A stretch of 6,146 nt of DNA from positions 1 to 6,146 of the forward strand of contig JAEEVB010000144.1 of assembly GCA_016287065.1 (NCBI GenBank), written 5' to 3'. The stretch is from Muribaculaceae bacterium. Its GTDB lineage: Bacteria > Bacteroidota > Bacteroidia > Bacteroidales > Muribaculaceae. The notes under the pieces are model-generated. The model saw only the letters and a list, made by a program, of their open reading frames with translations. It had not been told where the DNA came from and did not search any database. How positions within the stretch are numbered: position 1 is the stretch's first letter; every line of letters begins with the position of its first letter. Positions 1 to 3,309 of the stretch are shown here, in pieces. The position numbers were made by a program, and so were the translations under genes.

Positions 1-317
1 CCCATGAGGGCATTGGTCTTCCTGACGAAGAACTTGAACAGGCCACCCATGCCCGCCTCTTCTTCGACGCTGAAGCAATAGTTCAGTTTCTGGACAGGAC
101 TCTCCATGCGCAGTGCTGCATGGCCCAGCTGCGAGTAGATGGCCTCGCCGGGCGATGCCACCAGTACGCTCGCGGTGACGAAGTTGCTGCTATCCGGGAG
201 CAGCGGGCCACCGTGAGTCCAGGAGACCGACACCGTGTCGCGTGGTGCGGCGCTTGTGGCGAGCGCTATGCCCGCCACAAGTGTCACTATCCATATTCTC
301 AAAGCATTACCTTCCAT
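1..317 (-). CDS. Exported DUF4105 / Lnb N-terminal-domain-like protein, N-terminal fragment
   Basis: The first 105 codons of a minus-strand gene are visible; it stays open off the left edge of the window. From the ATG at 317 the protein begins MEGNALRIWIVTLVAGIALA, a hydrophobic export signal ending near TSAAP (about residues 21-25), so the rest should act outside the inner membrane. The mature part carries ASVLVASPGEAIYSQLGHAALRM (about 49-71, Gly65-His66), then NYCFSVE and a GLFKFFVRK segment. This order (SPG-x-x-x-Y-S ... GH-x-A-x-R ... NY ... F-x-x-FF) is what I recall from DUF4105, also called the Lnb N-terminal periplasmic domain, which occurs in the Bacteroidota lipoprotein N-acyltransferase Lnb. 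The catalytic function cannot be tested on this fragment. A TTG seven codons in (giving MRIWIV...), preceded by GGAAGG, is an alternative start that would give a more compact signal peptide. The gene lies 66 bp after the 559-residue secreted-protein gene and may be co-transcribed with it. Export is fairly sure; the family is a motif-based judgement. Confidence 0.62.
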   Translation of the reverse strand, partial: MEGNALRIWIVTLVAGIALATSAAPRDTVSVSWTHGGPLLPDSSNFVTASVLVASPGEAIYSQLGHAALRMESPVQKLNYCFSVEEEAGMGGLFKFFVRKTNALM

Positions 318-350
318 TTACTTTATTTCTTCATTAGCGTCAGCCTAATT

Positions 351-385
351 GTGCATTGTGCATTATGAATTGTGCATTCTGCATT
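351..385. repeat. Five-unit 7-bp tandem repeat, consensus GTGCATT
   Basis: Five consecutive heptamers are in exact 7-bp register: GTGCATT (351), GTGCATT (358), ATGAATT (365), GTGCATT (372) and CTGCATT (379). The preceding heptamer CCTAATT (344) is a decayed possible sixth unit. On the coding strand the unit reads AATGCAC. The array starts inside the stop codon (384-386) of the secreted-protein gene and fills the first half of the 66-bp gap before the next gene. It is too short, and lacks the spacers, to be a CRISPR array. Heptanucleotide tandem repeats between genes are known from other bacteria such as cyanobacteria; any function here is unknown. Confidence 0.75.
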
Positions 386-2063
386 AATAAACCACCTTCT
401 TGCCGTTCTGGATGTAGATGCCGCGACCGGGATTGGTCACCTTGCGACCCATCAGGTCGTAGATGGTGTTGTCGCCGTTCTGCTCGTTGGCTTTGACAGT
501 TTCAATGCCCGTTACAACGGTCTTGTTCACCCACGCGCGGTTGGCAGGCATAAAGCTGAGCGAAGCATTGACATCAAACTTCAAGCCACTTTGCAGAGTG
601 AGCATATTGGCTTTATCGTTCTGCGTATTATCGTCATAGTAGGTGCCCATAAACTTCGTTGTGTAGGCCCCCAGCACGGGTGCGGGTTGAACGGTGGCAG
701 CAACGGGCATTATCATGTTATATTCGTCATTGTTGGTTTCCATTTCCAGCAGTACTGGAGTGCCAGCTGGAATAACATCCATGTCGATTGGTTCCAGCTC
801 GGGAACACCAGCCTCGCTAACCTTCTTCACGCTATAAGCAGCCAAGCTACCCACAAGTTCGTAGGGGAAAGCTGCATAGAAGGTGGTGTAATACTTACCA
901 TTAGCCTCAACCTCGGCAGCGGGTGACAGGTAGTTGTCGTGGGTGTCGATCATCTCCAATTTCCACTTGCCGTTGTCGCCATACAGCAAATAGCCCTCGT
1001 CGCCAGTGATGGTGATGCCGCCCTGGTCGCTGTGAACAAAGTAGATGGCTGCACGGTCTTTAATCAAGTCGCTGTGAGCCGTGAGAGCAGCAACTATCTC
1101 GCTGTTCTCGCCCAGGGCCTGAGTAGCGGCAGCAATCACTGCGGCAGCGTCAACATTCTCGTCGGGAAGCTGCAACTTGAGTGCATAGGCATCATAGACA
1201 AACTTCTGAGCAGTTGTGTTGGTGGGGCACAGCGCCAAATAAGAGCCTTCAATTGCACCGGCAAGAGGCCCAAGGTCAAACTCTTGTACTTTGAGGTTAT
1301 TCACCTTAATGCCATCAACAATGAGGTTAAACACGGCACTGGCATCGTTGTGAGGCGAAGCCTGGTCGACGGTGCTTCTGAGGTAATGCACGCGGCGCAG
1401 ATAGGGGTTCTCGGCAGTAGGCGACGCAGTCTTCACGAAGCAATATCCACCCTGCAAGTCCTCACGATGCATGAGGAACTTAATGTCGGTGCCCTCTGGA
1501 GTTCCGGCCTGCAGACGATAGCCAAAGCTGTAGTCGTAGTCAATGCCCATGTAGTGGCGGTTGCCGGGATGCATATGCGTGATGTAATAGGTCCCTGCAG
1601 TCTGCCCGCCAGCAGCCTCGAGAATAATGTCGCGAATCTCTTCCCAATCCTCAATCGGGGGAACATCTACACACAGATAAACCGAGCCGTCGGCATCGCC
1701 AGTAGGCACCAGGTGCAGCTGGAACATCTCCTTAAGGAACCAGGTAGGCTTGTTGTTATACTCCAGCGTCTCCTGAATGAGGCCCTTGATGAATTCAAGC
1801 GTCTCGATCATATCGCCACCGTCACCACTCAAGTTGGTGAGCAGTGCTTCTCCGTTTTCATCACGCTCGCCGTACCACACAAGCAGCGGGCTGGCTTCGT
1901 CGATAGTCTGAGCCGTAATGTCGGCCAAATAATTATTCTGCAACTTCACATAGGTTCCCGAATACACATTCTGAATTTTGTACACACCCTGATCAGGGAG
2001 CTTTGTAATGGCGCTTGCGCTCAATGCCACAAACGCGGCCAAAAGCAGTAAATACTTTCTCAT
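384..2063 (-). CDS. Secreted protein of unknown function with C-terminal sorting-type domain
   Basis: A complete 559-residue gene from ATG (2063) to TAA (384). Residues 1-18 form a clear Sec signal peptide (MRKYLLLLAAFVALSASA, probable cleavage after ASA). Residues about 20-62 (GVYKIQNVYSGTYVKLQN...) resemble the start of ricin-B-lectin-like or other carbohydrate-binding modules seen in gut Bacteroidota, but this is only a suggestion. The middle (65-385) is not recognised. Residues about 391-512 (YYTTFYAAFPYEL ... AYSVKK ... VIPAGTPVLLE ... LGAYTTK ... FMPANRAWV) match a beta-rich module I know from many Prevotella/Muribaculaceae surface proteins. The last 41 residues (GIETVK ... IYDLMGRKV ... 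GIYIQNGKKVVY) look like the type IX secretion or surface-anchoring C-terminal tail of these bacteria. There are no catalytic motifs, no lipobox and only two cysteines (131, 208). An AT-rich 300-bp region with promoter-like elements precedes it, so it probably starts its own transcript. Secretion is well supported; function is unknown. Confidence 0.9.
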   Translation of the reverse strand: MRKYLLLLAAFVALSASAITKLPDQGVYKIQNVYSGTYVKLQNNYLADITAQTIDEASPLLVWYGERDENGEALLTNLSGDGGDMIETLEFIKGLIQETLEYNNKPTWFLKEMFQLHLVPTGDADGSVYLCVDVPPIEDWEEIRDIILEAAGGQTAGTYYITHMHPGNRHYMGIDYDYSFGYRLQAGTPEGTDIKFLMHREDLQGGYCFVKTASPTAENPYLRRVHYLRSTVDQASPHNDASAVFNLIVDGIKVNNLKVQEFDLGPLAGAIEGSYLALCPTNTTAQKFVYDAYALKLQLPDENVDAAAVIAAATQALGENSEIVAALTAHSDLIKDRAAIYFVHSDQGGITITGDEGYLLYGDNGKWKLEMIDTHDNYLSPAAEVEANGKYYTTFYAAFPYELVGSLAAYSVKKVSEAGVPELEPIDMDVIPAGTPVLLEMETNNDEYNMIMPVAATVQPAPVLGAYTTKFMGTYYDDNTQNDKANMLTLQSGLKFDVNASLSFMPANRAWVNKTVVTGIETVKANEQNGDNTIYDLMGRKVTNPGRGIYIQNGKKVVY

Positions 2064-2137
2064 GGTGAAAAATCTATTTTTATTAACTTATAAAATCTAT
2101 GTGTTTTATATTTTCACATTAACACTTAAATTAATAA

Positions 2138-2145
2138 CAAAATTA
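2138..2145 (-). promoter_or_regulatory. Candidate -7 promoter element (TAATTTTG) for the secreted-protein gene
   Basis: Reading the minus strand, TAATTTTG matches the Bacteroidota -7 consensus TAnnTTTG exactly. It lies 74 bp ahead of the ATG at 2063 in an AT-rich leader. No TTTG -33 element sits at the usual 19-21 bp upstream (the region reads GTTTCGTGCA), so it is a half-supported site. A competing site lies further upstream: TTTG at 2249-2252, 19 bp, then TATCTATTTG at 2220-2229, an imperfect -7. I cannot choose between them from sequence alone. Confidence 0.3.
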
Positions 2146-2175
2146 CTATTTCTTTCAGTATTCATGCACGAAACC

Positions 2176-2216
2176 ACTATTAAATTTAGTTAAATTCATC
2201 AAAATAATTTAATAGT
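2176..2216. repeat. 11-bp perfect inverted repeat in the promoter region
   Basis: ACTATTAAATT (2176-2186) is the exact reverse complement of AATTTAATAGT (2206-2216), with 19 bp between the arms. It lies between the upstream terminator and the TAATTTTG element. The left arm's TTAAATT is also repeated directly at 2190-2196. It could be an operator upstream of the 2138-2145 promoter, or a 5'-leader hairpin if the 2220-2252 promoter is used. The stem is nearly all A/T, so it would be weak as RNA, and chance in AT-rich DNA is not excluded. Confidence 0.45.
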
Positions 2217-2257
2217 ATACAAATAGATAGCACTTTTTAATAAAAATACAAAAGAAC

Positions 2258-2283
2258 AAGGGGCCGACGCACGTCGGCCCCTT
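2258..2283 (-). terminator. Rho-independent terminator of the RND / PG0541-like / xpt unit
   Basis: AAGGGGCCGAC (2258-2268) pairs perfectly with GTCGGCCCCTT (2273-2283), giving an 11-bp GC-rich stem and a 4-nt GCAC loop. On the minus strand the stem is followed by GTTCTTTTGTATTTTTATT, a T-rich tail, whereas the plus-strand side (TTACTTGTATTACCC) is less T-rich. The hairpin lies about 85 bp past the xpt stop codon and about 195 bp before the secreted-protein start, as expected for the end of one transcript before the next begins. Confidence 0.85.
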
Positions 2284-2367
2284 TACTTGTATTACCCAAA
2301 ATCGGTCATCGGCGTCGTTCCATAACAGCCAAAACCGAATTGAGACTATCGAACAAAACAGAATATT

Positions 2368-2979
2368 TCAAGATTTAACGCCCTTGAACTTGATTTTGTT
2401 GCCTTCGAGCGACTCCACGATGGCGAGCGACTCGATGCGGGTCACACCAGCACGCCTGAGTGCCTCGCGGCCGTGCTGGAACTCCTTCTCGATGATAAAG
2501 CCCATGCCCTCGACCGTGGCACCCGCCTGACGGCACAGGTCCACAATGCCACATCCGGCATTGCCAAAGGCCAGGAAATCGTCGACAAACAGCACATGAT
2601 CTTTCTCGGTGAGATAATCCTTGCTCACCACCAGTGCCGAATCCTCGTTCTTGGTAAAGGAGTGGACTACCGTCTGATACATGTCGCTCATGGTCGACGG
2701 TTTGCGCTTCTTGGCAAACACAACAGGCAGCTCCATCAGGTAGCCGAGCATCACAGCCGGTGCAATGCCCGATGCCTCGACGGTGAGAATCTTGTTGATC
2801 TTCAGGTCGGCAAAACGCCTGATAAATTCAATCGATACCTGCTTCATGAGATAGGGATCAATCTGGTGATTGATGAACACATCGACCTTCAGCACTCCAC
2901 CATCAAGGCACACACCCTCCTGTAGAATCCTATTGTTCAGAAGCTTAAATGTTTTAATCTGTTTTATCGATTCTTCCAT
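2368..2979 (-). CDS. xpt: Xanthine phosphoribosyltransferase
   Basis: Purine-salvage enzyme (EC 2.4.2.22) that joins xanthine to PRPP to give XMP, feeding GMP synthesis in the cytoplasm. The sequence aligns along its length with what I know of Bacillus Xpt: LKVDVFINHQIDP near the N-terminus, VEASGIAPAVM (about 67-77), VVFAKKRKPSTM, VHSFTK, the PRPP-binding loop HVLFVDDFLAFGNAG (about 128-142) with the paired acidic DD, and VEGMGFIIEKEFQHGR followed by IESLAIVESLE. Length is 203 residues from the ATG at 2979, against about 194 in B. subtilis; the excess is a short N-terminal extension before LLNNRILQEG. An in-frame TTG at 2988 would add three residues (MSK); I prefer the ATG because neither start has a ribosome site. 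The stop is TGA at 2368. It lies 21 bp after the PG0541-like gene and is probably co-transcribed with it. No purine riboswitch is seen just upstream, which fits an internal operon position. Confidence 0.95.
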   Translation of the reverse strand: MEESIKQIKTFKLLNNRILQEGVCLDGGVLKVDVFINHQIDPYLMKQVSIEFIRRFADLKINKILTVEASGIAPAVMLGYLMELPVVFAKKRKPSTMSDMYQTVVHSFTKNEDSALVVSKDYLTEKDHVLFVDDFLAFGNAGCGIVDLCRQAGATVEGMGFIIEKEFQHGREALRRAGVTRIESLAIVESLEGNKIKFKGVKS

Positions 2980-3000
2980 TTTGCTCAATATTGAATGTTG

Positions 3001-3294
3001 CTAAATCGTCTTCTCGATGCTCCACATGAAGGCGCGCAGTCCCAGTTTGGGTGTTGCCACATCCATCTCGTGCAGTTTGTCGAGCACCAGCTCGGCCTTG
3101 TTGTCCTCAACCATCGTCATGATCGACGACGCCATCGAGGGCCACGCATGCGTGCCATAGTGCGGCTCGCCAGTGCTGGAGCCCCTGCCCTGCACCTCCT
3201 GCCAGGCCGTAAAGCCGCGGCATCCAGAGCGCAGGAGCATGTCGGTTATTCGTTCATAGTAGGCCTGGTCAAAGGCTATAAATATCGCTTTCAT
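3001..3294 (-). CDS. PG0541-family, PII-like transporter-associated protein
   Basis: A complete 97-residue cytoplasmic protein without signal peptide or membrane segment. It matches the small protein that follows the RND permease in P. gingivalis and other Bacteroidota (PG0541 family transporter-associated protein, recalled from knowledge). The order fits a PII-like ferredoxin fold: strand MKAIFIAF (1-8), helix YYERITDMLLRSG (12-24), strand FTAWQEVQGRG (28-38) ending like the V-K-G-x-G turn before the PII T-loop, a short loop with Gly42, His45, His49 and Trp51 (39-54), strand SIMTMVE (57-63), helix KAELVLDKLHEM (66-77), and a final strand GLRAFMWSIEKT (85-96). PII and PII-like proteins bind nucleotides or other small ligands and control transporters or enzymes, so a role in sensing for the adjacent pump is a reasonable inference; its ligand is unknown. 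The classical GDGKIF B-loop of PII is absent. The ATG lies 15 bp after the permease stop, indicating co-transcription. Confidence 0.85.
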   Translation of the reverse strand: MKAIFIAFDQAYYERITDMLLRSGCRGFTAWQEVQGRGSSTGEPHYGTHAWPSMASSIMTMVEDNKAELVLDKLHEMDVATPKLGLRAFMWSIEKTI

Positions 3295-3309
3295 TGTTAT
3301 TGTCTAGTT

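Larger units (their letters stand above)
2064..2367. other. Intergenic region between xpt and the secreted-protein gene
   Basis: About 300 bp without a gene. From the xpt side it holds an 84-bp trailer (2284-2367) in which I see no gene or strong hairpin, the terminator (2258-2283), a possible TTTG / TATCTATTTG promoter pair (2249-2252 and 2220-2229), the 11-bp inverted repeat (2176-2216), the TAATTTTG element (2138-2145) and an AT-rich leader to the ATG at 2063. The leader contains no Shine-Dalgarno sequence, only A/T-rich sequence before the start, as is usual in Bacteroidota. The short plus-strand open frame across 2008-2193 has no protein-like features and is not called. Confidence 0.7.

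Noticed and set aside
333..349. Small inverted repeat ATTAG ... CTAAT ahead of the DUF4105-like gene
   Set aside because: Only a 5-bp stem with a 7-nt loop and no T-tract on the minus strand; too weak to call a terminator or operator.
344..385. CRISPR-like array
   Set aside because: The units are 7 bp, directly adjacent and without spacers, so this is a simple tandem repeat.
372..2051. Long plus-strand open frames (372-926 and 939-2051) opposite the secreted-protein gene
   Set aside because: They are antisense shadows. The minus-strand frame has a signal peptide and domain-like C-terminus across the same span, and the plus-strand translations show no protein-like features.
2284..2367. A second hairpin (ATCGGT ... 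ACCGAAT) in the xpt trailer
   Set aside because: The pairing is short and imperfect with a long loop; the strong terminator at 2258-2283 explains the transcript end.
2980..3000. Purine riboswitch before xpt
   Set aside because: Only about 20 bp separate xpt from the preceding gene, which is too short for the aptamer, and the gene appears to be internal to an operon.
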